This document shows, piece by piece, positions 38,298 through 48,090 of a stretch of 64,000 bases of DNA. Source of the DNA: Acanthopleura granulata (Eukaryota > Mollusca > Polyplacophora > Chitonida > Chitonidae); NCBI GenBank assembly GCA_016165875.1, contig JABBOT010000023.1:1984001-2048000 (forward strand), given 5' to 3'. Positions within the stretch are counted from its first letter, which is position 1. Each line of letters starts with the position of its first letter. Position numbers and translations under genes: made by a program. The notes below the pieces were generated by a model. That model made no database searches, was not told the origin of the DNA, and saw nothing but the letters and a program-made list of their open reading frames with translations.

Positions 38298-38479
38298 AGG
38301 TAAGAAGTCCATAAGAGACCTCGTGTTGTCCATATTTTATAAACTCTGTGATTTCAAGAGGAGCAAACTCTCTGACGACCAGAAAGAAAAAGAGGAATTG
38401 AAGTTTACTGAAAATTTTGCACAGCCTTTGGACACCTTGGAAGACATAGTGGAGGAGAATTTGCTGTCTTTTAAAACAG
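38298..38479 (+). CDS. Gene B exon 3: NB-ARC segment before Walker B
   Basis: Acceptor TTTTACAG, donor ACAG|GTATTT, phases 2 in and 1 out. It encodes RGKKSIRDLVLSIFYKL, then an acidic, lysine-rich linker longer than in A. The exon's first bases, AGGTAAGAA, themselves look like a splice donor. Confidence 0.87.
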
Positions 38480-38559
38480 GTATTTGTACTTGCCTTCATG
38501 CACAGTAATTTTCAAATTAACTTCAAACTTGTACGGCAACAACCTGGCAGCAAATTAGA

Positions 38560-38745
38560 GAACTCTGGAAACAGTGTTCCAGCTGTTCATTTCCAGAGTG
38601 TGCAAACAGTGTTCCAGCTGCACACTTTCAGAGTATGAGAACAGTGTTCCAGCCGCACTTCCAGAGAACGCTGAGAACAGTGTTCCAGCTGCACACTTCC
38701 AAAGAACGCCGAGAACAGTGTTCCAGCTGCACACTTCCAGAGTAT
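38560..38745. repeat. Minisatellite, about five units of 36-39 bp
   Basis: The unit is built on GAACAGTGTTCCAGCTGCAC followed by ACTTCCAGAGTATGA, with AACGC(T/C)GA variants. It lies in gene B intron 3. Confidence 0.88.
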
Positions 38746-38920
38746 AAGGATTTCTAAATGAGGAAGAGGAGTAATTAATCCAATTCTTTTAAAATATACC
38801 TGTTCTTGTAGTATACTGAAATTGAGTGAATGATCCTGTTGATATAAAATACAATCTTCTTGTAGATGCAGTGAAATGGGGTAAATAATAGATTTCAGAT
38901 AATATACCCTCTTGTTGCAG

Positions 38921-39021
38921 ACACTGTTCTTCTTCTTGACCATGTGGATGACATTGAGAAGTGCACTGGGCAGCAGTTTGTCATGTTCTTACAAGGATTA
39001 CTCAAAATCAAGACTGAGAAG
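38921..39021 (+). CDS. Gene B exon 4: Walker B
   Basis: Acceptor CTTGTTGCAG and donor AAG|GTAATC, phases 1 in and 0 out. It encodes DTVLLLDHVDDIEKC and then FLQGLLKIKTEK, matching gene A exon 5 residue for residue in layout. Confidence 0.92.
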
Positions 39022-39299
39022 GTAATCGCCATGTGAACCAACTTCAGTTTTTTTTTGCGGCTTTTGGTCAGCTCTGTACATTGTCAATTCTGACAGCTTC
39101 CTGTCTGACTCAGTGTTCTCATGTTTGTGTTGGTTTTTTCAGGGTATTAAAATATGCACTCTGTGTGTGTTTGACTTCATATTCGTTTATTGTTTTACAA
39201 AATTTCCAGTACATGATAGTTGTCAGATTTATAAGTATTGAAGGAATGCACCAGCCTTGTCAGATACTTGTGCTCGTTACACCACGTGACCTGCAGTTG

Positions 39300-39510
39300 T
39301 AACCAAAGCAGCGTCAGAGCCTCTCACAAGTATGATCACTGAGTTCAGCTAAGGCTTGGCTTCCTGCCCAGCCATAAGTGGGAAGATCTGCCAGCAACCT
39401 TAGGATGGTCTTGTGTTTGCCACGGACTCTGCTTGGTTTTCTCTCGCCATGATGCTCGCCATGGTTTTATAAGTGGAAAATTCTTGAGAACGGCCTAAAG
39501 CATCTGTCTT
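39300..39510 (+). repeat. tRNA-derived SINE, degraded copy
   Basis: GAGCCTCTCACAAGTATGAT, GGAAGATCTGCCAGCAACCT and TTTTATAAGTGGAAAATTCT appear in family order on the plus strand in gene B intron 4. Confidence 0.65.
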
Positions 39511-39756
39511 GGAGTAGAGGGGAGTTCAGGAGGCCAGCTCTTAGGGCGAACAGGCTGACAGCAGGCACAGCCGCCAATGCCTGACAAGCATTTGGTAAGG
39601 GAGCTACAATGCGATTGGTTTGTGTAAGCACTAATCAGCCACCCCATTCAGCAGTGCTTTCTGAAGTTGGGACATCTAAGTGTGGGGGATATTCTGGAGG
39701 GTCCCAATAAATTAGAGTGTCCGAAAAATTGGAAGAATTACTGTATCAATATAATT

Positions 39757-39991
39757 TATTTATTTATGTATTTGATTGGTGTTTTACGCCTTCCTCAAGA
39801 ATATTTCACTTATATGATGGAGGCCCGCATTATGGTGGGAGGAAACTGAGCAGGGCCCGGAGGAAACCCACGACCATCCGCAGGTTGCTGGCGGACCTTC
39901 CCATTTACGACCAGAGAGGAAGCCAGCATGAGCTGGACTTGAACTCACAGAGACCACATTGGTGGGAGGCTTCATGGTCATTGCGCTGCCT
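39757..39991 (-). repeat. tRNA-derived SINE, well-preserved copy
   Basis: TTTGATTGGTGTTTTACGCC through GAAGCCAGCATGAGCTGGAC to GGTCATTGCGCTGCC. It ends 93 bp before gene B exon 5. Confidence 0.88.
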
Positions 39992-40084
39992 GTGTCTGTA
40001 TAATGTCAGTCATGTGTCATTGTGGTCATGCATACATGCTTGTCGCTTTTATCTGCATCCTACTCCATTGTACGTTTTCCCAAG

Positions 40085-40222
40085 GTCAAGTTTGTGATGA
40101 CTAGCAAAAGTCTCCCAGCCAACCTTGATGTGCATCCAGGAAGTCTGCTTTCAAAACAGCTAAAAGCTTTGACAGATCAAGATGTGAAGGGGCTTATGAA
40201 AAAAATGAATAAACCAGGATAT
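40085..40222 (+). CDS. Gene B exon 5: NB-ARC sensor strand
   Basis: It encodes VKFVMTSKSLPANLDV and then a LSKQLKALTDQDVKGLMKK helix, 46 whole codons ending TAT|GTAAGT. The acceptor is TTTTCCCAAG. SINE copies lie on both sides in opposite orientations, at 39757-39991 and 40289-40551. Confidence 0.88.
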
Positions 40223-40288
40223 GTAAGTCTGTTGATATCATTCAAGTTACTGTCATGCTGTATAGTTTATGCCGTTTAATTTTCTGCA

Positions 40289-40551
40289 GGGTGGCTCAGT
40301 CGGTTAGCATGCTATCGCAGCACAATGACCAGAAGCCTCCCACCAATGCGGTCGCTGTGAGTTCAAGACCAGCTCATGCTGCCTTCCTCTCCAGCTGTAC
40401 GTGGGAAGGTCTGCCAGCAACCTGCAGATGGTCATGGGTTTCCTCCGGGGTCTGCTTGGTTTCCTCCCACCATAATGCTGGCCGCTGTCATATAGGTGAA
40501 ATATTTTTGGGTATGGCGTAGAACACCAATCAAATAATTAAATAAATAAAT
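40289..40551 (+). repeat. tRNA-derived SINE, well-preserved copy in opposite orientation
   Basis: Head GGTGGCTCAGTCGGTTAGCA, body with GTGGGAAGGTCTGCCAGCAA, tail GAACACCAATCAAATAATTA and an AAATA-rich end. It begins 66 bp after gene B exon 5. Confidence 0.9.
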
Positions 40552-41157
40552 AATTGCCTGCAGTAGTTAAAAATAATACAATGATGTGTATCCATTCATC
40601 ATTGTTAAAAGAAAGTTTTCATTTTTATGCAGGTGTGTAAGTGTTCACTTTAGATCTACAAAGAAAGTTTAACCCTTAGATGTTTTCTTAACCATTTCTT
40701 AGCTGAGAAAATATATTTTTCCTGGTGTAGGGTCCCAGATTTGAACTTCTGTTTTTAGAAGTTAATGTTATGGGCTTACATTTTCCACAGAATGGGAGTT
40801 GTGTTAAACACGGATGTAAACGTTACACAGTCTTAACTATATGTCTGCTGACAAATCTTTCTCTGTATTATTAAATGAGAGAGAAATGACAAGACGTTTT
40901 ATCTGAATTTTCTGGATGTTTCTTGACAATGTACATTCTGTGTTCGAGCCTATGAAATCCATGACTGAAAATAATTTCAAATCTAGTATTCTATGGAAAG
41001 CATAAAAGCATTTTCTCAGATTTTTGTAAAAGTGATGTCAAAATGTGACAGGTCTCAATTAGTGATGGTCAAAACTCAAGCCAACAGATTATATCATATT
41101 ACATTGTGATATTAAGCCAGGGTATTGTTCAATCATTTTGTTCTTGTCATATTTCAG

Positions 41158-42703
41158 GTGGGGCAAAGTGACTCTCTTATCCAGAAATGTGAGGGCTGTC
41201 CCCTGTTTATTAAGACTGTCATGAAAACTGTACAGTCATTATCAGATGGAGAACCCAGGTCTGCTCTGGAGGTAGTGTTCGAGTCACTGTCAAAAGCTTC
41301 TCCACTTCCACAGAAACGATTGATTGAACTGTCTGTTTTTGAAGCTGCGTTTGATAAGAAGATGGCCAAGTTTGTAATGAATGAAGACCACATTGGGCTC
41401 AGTAATTTAGCAGAACAAAACCTCCTTCAGAAACATGAGGCAAAATGTTCCAGTGAAAGACCCACAGACATCACATATTCTTTCCACCCTTCGGTGCTAG
41501 AATTTTTGGAAGAAAAAGACAGACAATACATTAGCCTCAGGGATAATGCCAGAAATAGCTTTTTTGAGTTTTTTTCGGCATATATTGAAACATTGAAGCT
41601 GGAAACAAACTATAAGTACGATGCTTACGCTCACATGATTAACTTCAAATCTTGTTATGATCTGTTTTTCCAAGTTCTCCAGAAAAAAGGTTATGAACTC
41701 CCAAAGAGTAATAGAAAGAAAACTGCTGCATTGGAAACAGTCTTGAAAGTTCTATCCTTTTCTTCTGCTGTAGAGGAACAAAAGATTTTCCTTGAAAAAC
41801 TGGATCTCTCTTTGGAACATAGAGGAACAGAAAAAGATGTAGGGGAAGGGTTTCTGATAAAAGTTAGGAGAGTTATCTTACTTAGGCAAGACAATGATCA
41901 TGAAGCAGCGAAAATTTTGATGCAGAAACTTGGTCAGATTGAACAACTGCAACAAAACCATTTTCCTTTGAATAACTTTGTACTTGGTCGATATTGGTTT
42001 GCCAAGGGTTTGATTACCATGGATGAGGCTGGACAATGTCGTATGCCAGATAAACAAAGCAAATGCCTGAAAGATGCCCTGGCGTGCTTCACCAAGTCAT
42101 TGAAATGGCTTGAAGCAAAAGGTCATTTGAAACACTTTCAAGAAACAATTGAAGTGGAAATTGCAAAAGTACACAATGCTACAGGGTCTGTACTTTTCAG
42201 GATGCAGGATTATCAAGAGTCTCATACTCATCATGGCCAGGCATACAAATACTTGTGCAAACACATGAAGAAAAACTATATGGCCAAAGAGATGCATAAA
42301 GACATCCCGGTATACCTTTACAACATGGGCAGTGCACTATGGAAAATGGCTGAGGAGTCCAGATGAGGAAAGAAGGATGGTGAAGCACGAATGAGCTTTA
42401 GTAAGGCAGAAGAGCACATTCAAAGGGCACTGGACATTACAAAGAAGCTAGGCACACCTGATAACAAGACGACAGTACTTTGGCTTTTAAGAATCGCTGA
42501 TATCCACAGACAACTGGCCAGATACACACAGGAACTGGAGAGTTACAGGAAGGCTTCTAATCATTGCAAGCGTGCCCTGGGCATTCTGAAGAGAAAGTCA
42601 CACAAGCCAGATGAGCTGTTGGTGGATGCACTTCATACAACGGGTTTTGTACAGTACTCTAAAGGTTGCCACCTTCGCAGATCAGAGGATTCCTCACTGA
42701 CAG
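41158..42703 (+). CDS. Gene B exon 6: winged helix, FHP motif and TPRs, interrupted by TGA at 42364
   Basis: The acceptor is TTTCAG. It encodes KCEGCPLFIKTV, the winged helix (KRLIELSVFEAAFDKKMAKFV), TYSFHPSVLEFL and TPR-like helices. After WKMAEESR the codon is TGA; the same frame continues with GKKDGEARMSFSKAEEH for 112 more codons to the conserved ACAG|GTTAGT donor. The downstream part aligns with gene A (ALDITKKLG against ATDMDKKLG, TTGFVQYSKG against LLGFIQYCKG), so the stop lies inside formerly coding sequence. Confidence 0.9.
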
Positions 42704-42964
42704 GTTAGTTATTGCCTCCGAGCTGCCAAGATAGCTCCATTTTGATTACCTTGTTCATCGGCTGATCACTTAAAACAAGCACTGTAGAGTTGAGAGGGGC
42801 CAAATATTGAAGAACATGGACATTAGTTTTTCTTGTAACTGTGCTATATATCAGTGATGCTTATCCAGTCAATGAGGCATGGTTTTGATTAGTGAAAATT
42901 GGAATGCTGTAAACTAAAAGCAATTGGCTTAGTCAGTTTTCATTTGATACCTCACTCAGGTTGT

Positions 42965-43002
42965 TAATGTAGCACAATGACCCAGGAGCCTCTCACTAGG
43001 TG
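42965..43002 (+). repeat. SINE fragment
   Basis: TAGCACAATGACCCAGGAGC followed by CTCTCACTAGGTG is a short piece of the main SINE in gene B intron 6. Confidence 0.6.
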
Positions 43003-43248
43003 AATATTCCTACAGAAAACGTTGTATAATCCTCGTCAAAACAAGGTTATTTTCCCGACAGGTACATCTTGTAATGTTGTGTAATTGTGTAATATTATCT
43101 TTGTAACATTGTGGGGCATGGCACAGGCATTTCTGAACACGATCACTTTGCTCTTCACTCAGTCAGTCGGGCAGTGTGTTTAACTCATGAGGTAACCTGT
43201 TCTATATAATATCTAGCTTAAATGTAGTAATGTGTCTTTTGTTATCAG

Positions 43249-43424
43249 ATGATGGCAGGCAAGCATTTGAGAAATCAGCCAGATAGTACAAATTGCTCAT
43301 GAGTGAAATTGCCAAGATAAAGCCATGGAGCGAAATAGATGTTCGTAGGATAAAAGCTGTCCATATCAAGGTTCTCAAAATACTGGAGGACAAGGATTTG
43401 ATGAGAACTGAACAGTTTTACAAG
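43249..43424 (+). CDS. Gene B exon 7: last helical repeat, interrupted by TAG at 43284
   Basis: Acceptor GTTATCAG and donor AAG|GTGCTG, phases 1 in and 0 out. It encodes DDGRQAFEKSAR, a TAG codon, then YKLLMSEIAKIK and onward to RTEQFYK. It is collinear with gene A exon 8 (DEAENAFKKAEKIYDD... NFYR); the stop falls at a position occupied by isoleucine in A. Confidence 0.85.
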
Positions 43425-44339
43425 GTGCTGTGTATTTACACATTCATTTCTTATTAAAAGAACAAACCACATTTCTAGAAAGTACACTTCAACTGAAAGG
43501 CCATCTCGTGCTGATTCCAAATATTGTCTTCGTTCTTTTTTTGTCATTTTTTTACAGTGATTAAAACAGAAATAAAGATTGTGGTGCGATGGTGGACTTT
43601 TTGGACTACATTGAAGCACAGTGAAATCACAAATTTCTTTCGCTGCTAAACATCCTCGGATTGCTATATGTCTTCGTTCTACATGAATATTATGCAGGAC
43701 AACACCTGTATTTGTATTTATTGTGGAAACACAACAGTTACAGAATGTTTAGCAACAAAAAAAGAATATATGACCTGACTGTGCTTCAGCCTGTTCAATA
43801 TGGCCCAAAAAATCCAACATAGCACCTCAGTTTTTATGTTTGTTTTACCAGTGTAAAAAAATTCTGCAAAATACTGTAAAAAAATGCCAAAAAAATAATG
43901 AAGATCATCTTTGGCCTCTCAGATGGTGAGTACTTTCTAAAAATGTGGTCTGTTCTTTTCAACTTTTCGAGAGAAGTGTATTTCCTTGCTTTAAAATGGA
44001 ATTTGATCTCTTATACCCTACTCAAGGTTACTCCACAACTCATGTACCTGTAGATAACCTTATGGTGAGATTGTAGGTTGGAAGGCAACGCATTAGGTAT
44101 TTGTACTTGACGGTCCTTGTGACATCTGGCCTCACTGATTCAAAGAGATCTGGATTCAAAGAGCCTTCCTCCTTTGGCAAAGTTTTGTGGTCATTCAACA
44201 GAAGCCATGAAGGGAATGGCTGGCTTTTTAAAAGTCAGCATATTAGGTGATTGGATTTATCTGGTTTCCATCATTACAAAAAGTGATGTACATGGATATC
44301 AGATTGGATCAGATTGATCATTACTTGTCTGCCTATAAT

Positions 44340-44650
44340 CATTCTCATTTATATAAAGGTGGTCAGCTTTATGGATGCAGCAAACCTGCTGAAGTGCTTG
44401 GAATGAATGACCATCCTTTGACAGGTTACTCTCTGATATGCGGTGTACAGATATGCACACCATATTGGAGGTCAAGTGATCTTCATTGAACATTAATGCA
44501 TGGCACGAATTCACCCATCAATCTCTTACTGTCACCAAGTTAAGACCCCAACAGGAGCTGGGAATGATAAGAATTCCCTGTCAAAGGCCAGAATTGAACT
44601 CGCATGCGTGTGCTTTGATTGGCCATCGCACACTGCATCACTCACATCCC
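44340..44650. repeat. Fragment related to the 16490-16745 and 18880-19020 repeats
   Basis: Contains AAAGGCCAGAATTGAACTCG (a reversed B-box-like segment) and GTCAAGTGATCTTCATTGAA. It lies in gene B intron 7. Confidence 0.5.
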
Positions 44651-44934
44651 ACTGCCCAGAAAAAAAAAAGGTTCAGAAAAAAATATTTCAGGACATAGTT
44701 CAATTGTTATGTCCCAGCTCCCAATGATGCACACTTTGTTTAAAAATTTTTCTATAAAGAGTTTGTATGTTGGATGTGAGTTAAACTGGCCATATCATTT
44801 TGGTTGGAGTGACAATTTCTGTTGTCTACTGCCACAAGTGAAACATTTTTAATAACTTTCATGAAGGGATATCATATCTTTGTAATGATTAAAAAAGATC
44901 ATGTCTATGTTTTTTCTCCTCGGCCAATATTGAC

Positions 44935-45405
44935 CAAGGGATATTGTCGTTGCAGATAGCATCCATCTGTCTGCTCAGCCGTCCCTTCAGTCTGTCCATA
45001 TCCTTGTAAATGCTCTATTTCTAGGAGGATTTATTCCAAGTTCACCAAACTTACACCACTCTTACACTTTGGAATTAGGAAGAAACCTATTGATTTTCAG
45101 TTTCTTCAGTCCTTGGGATCATTTAAGTTAAATTTTACACAAAGGTTGTAAACATGATATCTCTAGAATGATTTAGCCAAAGTTCACTAGACTTACGCCA
45201 CACTTACACAGTGGCATGAAAAAGATCTCTGTTGATTTTAAGCGACCTTGACCTTTTTCTTCAAGGTCAATTGCTGTCATTTAAGTTAAATTTTATAAAA
45301 GGTTTATCAACATGATATCTCTAGAACAGTTTAGCCCAGAATCATCAGACTTACACATTTACCCTTGATCATGGGAAGAACCCTATTAATTTTTAGTGAT
45401 CTTGA
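44935..45405 (+). repeat. Dispersed repeat, inverse relative of 15660-16205
   Basis: GACCAAGGGATATTGTCGTT, then repeated blocks with CTCTAGAA(T/C)(G/A)(A/G)TTTAGCC and CCAAGTTCACCAAACTTACA. It leads directly into the 81-bp array. Confidence 0.8.
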
Positions 45406-45406
45406 C

Positions 45407-45975
45407 CTTGTCCCAAGTTCATCAAACTTATACCAGAGCTACTCTCCAGCCTCATTTTAAGAGCCCTATTGATTTTTAGTGATCTTGACCTTGTCCCAAG
45501 TTCACCAAGCTTATACCAGAGCTACACTCCGGCCTGATTAAGAACCCTATTGATTTTACGTGATCTTAACCTTGTCCCAAGTTCACCAAACTTATACCAG
45601 AGCTACAATCCGGCCTGATTAAGAACCCTATTGATTTTTAGTGATCTTAACCTTGTCCCAAGTTCACCAAACTTATACCAGAGCTACACTCCAGCCTGAT
45701 TAAGAACCCTATTGATTTTACGTGATCTTAACCTTGTCCCAAGTTCATCAAACTTATACCAGAGCTACACTCAGGCCTGATTAAGAACCCTATTGATTTT
45801 ACGTGATCTTAACGTTGTCCCAAGTTCACCAAACTTATACCAGAGCTACACACCGGCCTGATTAAGAACCCTATTGATTTTACGTGATCTTAACCTTGTC
45901 CCAAGTTCACCAATCTTTTTCCAGAGCTACACTCAGGCCTGATTAAGAACCCTATTGATTTTCGGCAAACTAGAC
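45407..45975 (+). repeat. 81-bp tandem array, seven units
   Basis: CTTGTCCCAAGTTCACCAAA recurs at 45407, 45490, 45571, 45652, 45733, 45814 and 45895, that is, exactly every 81 bp after the first unit. The array has grown out of the older dispersed repeat next to it and lies 150 bp before gene B exon 8. Confidence 0.97.
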
Positions 45976-46121
45976 CTTTTTTAAGGTCATTACAGTCATT
46001 TAAAATAAATTTTAAGAATTTGTATCTCTTGGAATTTGTATCTATTCATTACTTTGCACGTGCCAAAGGACGAGGGGTTTTAAGCGCATTGCACAGTATT
46101 TTTTTTCTTTTGTATTGGCAG

Positions 46122-46613
46122 GACTTTGAAGAGGGTAAGCAGGTTTGGGTTAAGGGGACAGAAATTAATTGGAAATTGGCCATCTCTAATGAGGAAGAGG
46201 AGCCCTCTGAAACAACATCTGGCCCAAAGAAACAGGACAGTGGGTTTGAGGACTCAGAAGTTACAGCCAGGCGAAGAACTCTGCAGAAACAAGCCAGTTT
46301 TAATGAGAGTACAAATGGTCCAATGAGGGAGTCCCTGACAAGTACAATGCAGCCTGGTAGCCCCCCTCTTGGGAACCTCACGGTTAAAGCTGAGCCAGGA
46401 AAACCAGGAAAACGAGCACGGCTCCAAAAGCAAAGCAGTTTCAACGCTGAAAGCGAAGATCTTGCAATAACAGAAGACGATAGCCATCAAATGAAAGAGG
46501 CACAAAGTTTTGACGATGCAGATGTTGAATCTCCTAGCTTCGGTGAAAGTAACCCTGAGAGGAAGAGACTAGATAGTGCCTTGGGGGACAGCATCTCCGA
46601 GTCATTTGATTGA
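46122..46613 (+). CDS. Gene B exon 8: Ser/Arg-rich tail with repeated phospho-site-like motifs
   Basis: Acceptor TATTGGCAG, terminal TGA at 46611-46613. It encodes DFEEGKQVWVKG, an acidic stretch, KKQDSGFEDSE, then two near-identical basic motifs, TLQKQASFNES and RLQKQSSFNAES, about 44 residues apart, and ends DSALGDSISESFD. The tail is twice as long as that of gene A. The frame is open throughout although it lies downstream of both stops. Confidence 0.88.
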   Translation, partial: DFEEGKQVWVKGTEINWKLAISNEEEEPSETTSGPKKQDSGFEDSEVTARRRTLQKQASFNESTNGPMRESLTSTMQPGSPPLGNLTVKAEPGKPGKRARLQKQSSFNAESEDLAITEDDSHQMKEAQSFDDADVESPSFGESNPERKRLDSALGDSISESFD

Positions 46614-46738
46614 ACAAGACACCAACGGCCATAGCCATTGCTAACATATCAACACAACATTTGCTGTATCTGCTGTTTGTATGAAATTTCACCAAGAGAG
46701 TGAAAAACACATTTCCACAAATGGCACATGTATGATTT

Positions 46739-46808
46739 TGTTTATTTATTTATTTGATTGGTGTTTTACACCATACTCAAGAATATTTCACTTATTTGAC
46801 GACAGCCA
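46739..46808 (-). repeat. SINE 3' fragment in the gene B 3' flank
   Basis: TTTATTTGATTGGTGTTTTA to ATTTCACTTATTTGACGACA only. Confidence 0.75.
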
Positions 46809-47100
46809 TTTTTTTGGAAAAAAAAATGCAGTGATCTTATGGCGCGAAAGTAATGTTTATGACATTTATCAGATGTGGTCAACGTGAATATAGATCTTGA
46901 TCAACCGTTAAACATAGGTAAATGTAAATAACGGCTGGACAGAAAACTTGTATGTATCCCAGTGTTGACAAATACACATGCACCTGTTTGTGAAGAATGG
47001 TTTGTGAGAATTGATAAACGACACGTATATAGCACGTTATTCGACCATGTCTTCTCAAAACTATTGCGTTGTATTTTTATTTACTTGTTATATATTACTG

Positions 47101-47137
<37 letters not shown>

Positions 47138-47807
47138 AAGTGGGCAAAAGACTTGTTACGGAGTGTTTTAGTGTTTTGTTGTTCAGAAATTATATTTTTC
47201 AGAAATGACATATTAAATTTGAGAAGACGTAATTTTAAATATTGTTACATTGACATTTTATGCCATTAAATGTAACTATACACTTAATAGTAACCTAGCC
47301 TTTACCCCAAGCACAGACTTGGGCTACTAACCCATCTAAGCTTATCTGTATTACAACATCATTTCCATTTATAAATGTATAATATTATGCTTATTTAATA
47401 TATTTGAGACCCACATGAAAACAATGAATATTCGATGATCATGATCACAGTCACCCAGTAAATCATTACACATGATATCCGTTGTCCGTACAAACTCAAG
47501 AGCAATTAAATGGGATTCGTTTGATACACACCATAAGGACTAACTGATACATCTGAGGCATATTGTCGTACAACTGGCGAACAGTAATAATGCAATTAGT
47601 CGACAATCTGCAATGGTATGTTCCGGACTGGATATGCCCATATAGTCTTGTATTCCCAGTAAAACTACTGACCAATAACGCTGTGGCTTTTATGTAGGTA
47701 ACATGTAGGTGTCACAATTGATATGGTACGTGTATGATGGTTGCCATGGTTAAACATGTTGTGAAACCAAAAGAGGTTGTTGGTTCGCAAATGGTGTCAG
47801 AAGCTAT
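46809..47807. other. Gene B 3' flank with an AT microsatellite
   Basis: A run of about 16 AT dinucleotides lies at 47103-47135. No gene is recognised. Confidence 0.6.
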
Positions 47808-48090
47808 GTTACGGTAAATGTTGAGGGTGGTATCTCAAAATGTCCTGCGTATACTTGTACTGAGCTAAGGTTTTGCATGTCAATCTACACGTTAAGCACA
47901 ATAACAACAGCGTGGCAAGGGGGGTGTTTTATCGTTAAGTACCGTAAATTACGAAGTTCATGACTTACATAGAGTTCTTCTGTATATTATATTCCATGTT
48001 TATACCGACTCTACAGAGTATGCCATGAAGCACAGCATGTATTGAGCTAACCTTTTGCATTCTTCTAAAGGCAAGGTCGCCACGGTATGA
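47808..48090. repeat. Dispersed repeat, copy 3
   Basis: GGTAAATGTTGAGGGTGGTA and ATCTCAAAATGTCCTGCGTA match the family of 32080-32330. Confidence 0.65.

Larger units (their letters stand above)
31086..46613 (+). pseudogene. Gene B: CARD-like / NB-ARC / winged-helix / TPR paralogue of gene A with two in-frame stops
   Basis: Eight exons join with valid GT/AG borders and matching phases: 31086-31533, 36007-36106, 38298-38479, 38921-39021, 40085-40222, 41158-42703, 43249-43424 and 46122-46613, about 1060 codons. Motifs are NFVGR (about residue 130), Walker A GEDGMGKTA (155-163), Walker B TVLLLDHVDD (245-254), sensor VKFVMTSK, GCPLFI, a winged helix, FHP, TPRs and a Ser/Arg-rich tail. From the Walker A exon onward the exon phases equal those of gene A. 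TGA at 42364-42366 is codon 726 and TAG at 43284-43286 is codon 851. Both lie inside sequence that aligns with A on either side. The ATP-binding part is undamaged, so a 725-residue product without the last TPRs and tail remains possible. The gene is either a recent pseudogene, a broken allele or a recoded transcript; the first two are likelier. Confidence 0.85.

Noticed and set aside
42364..42366. TGA read as selenocysteine
   Set aside because: No catalytic Cys-like context, the paralogue has no Cys there, and a second stop (TAG) follows; no SECIS could be argued.
15660..45975. Mirror-image repeats around the gene pair as one large inverted duplication
   Set aside because: Shared repeats fall in non-equivalent introns of A and B, so they inserted independently of the gene duplication.
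47011..47269. Frames with poly-isoleucine/tyrosine runs
   Set aside because: Translation of an AT dinucleotide repeat.
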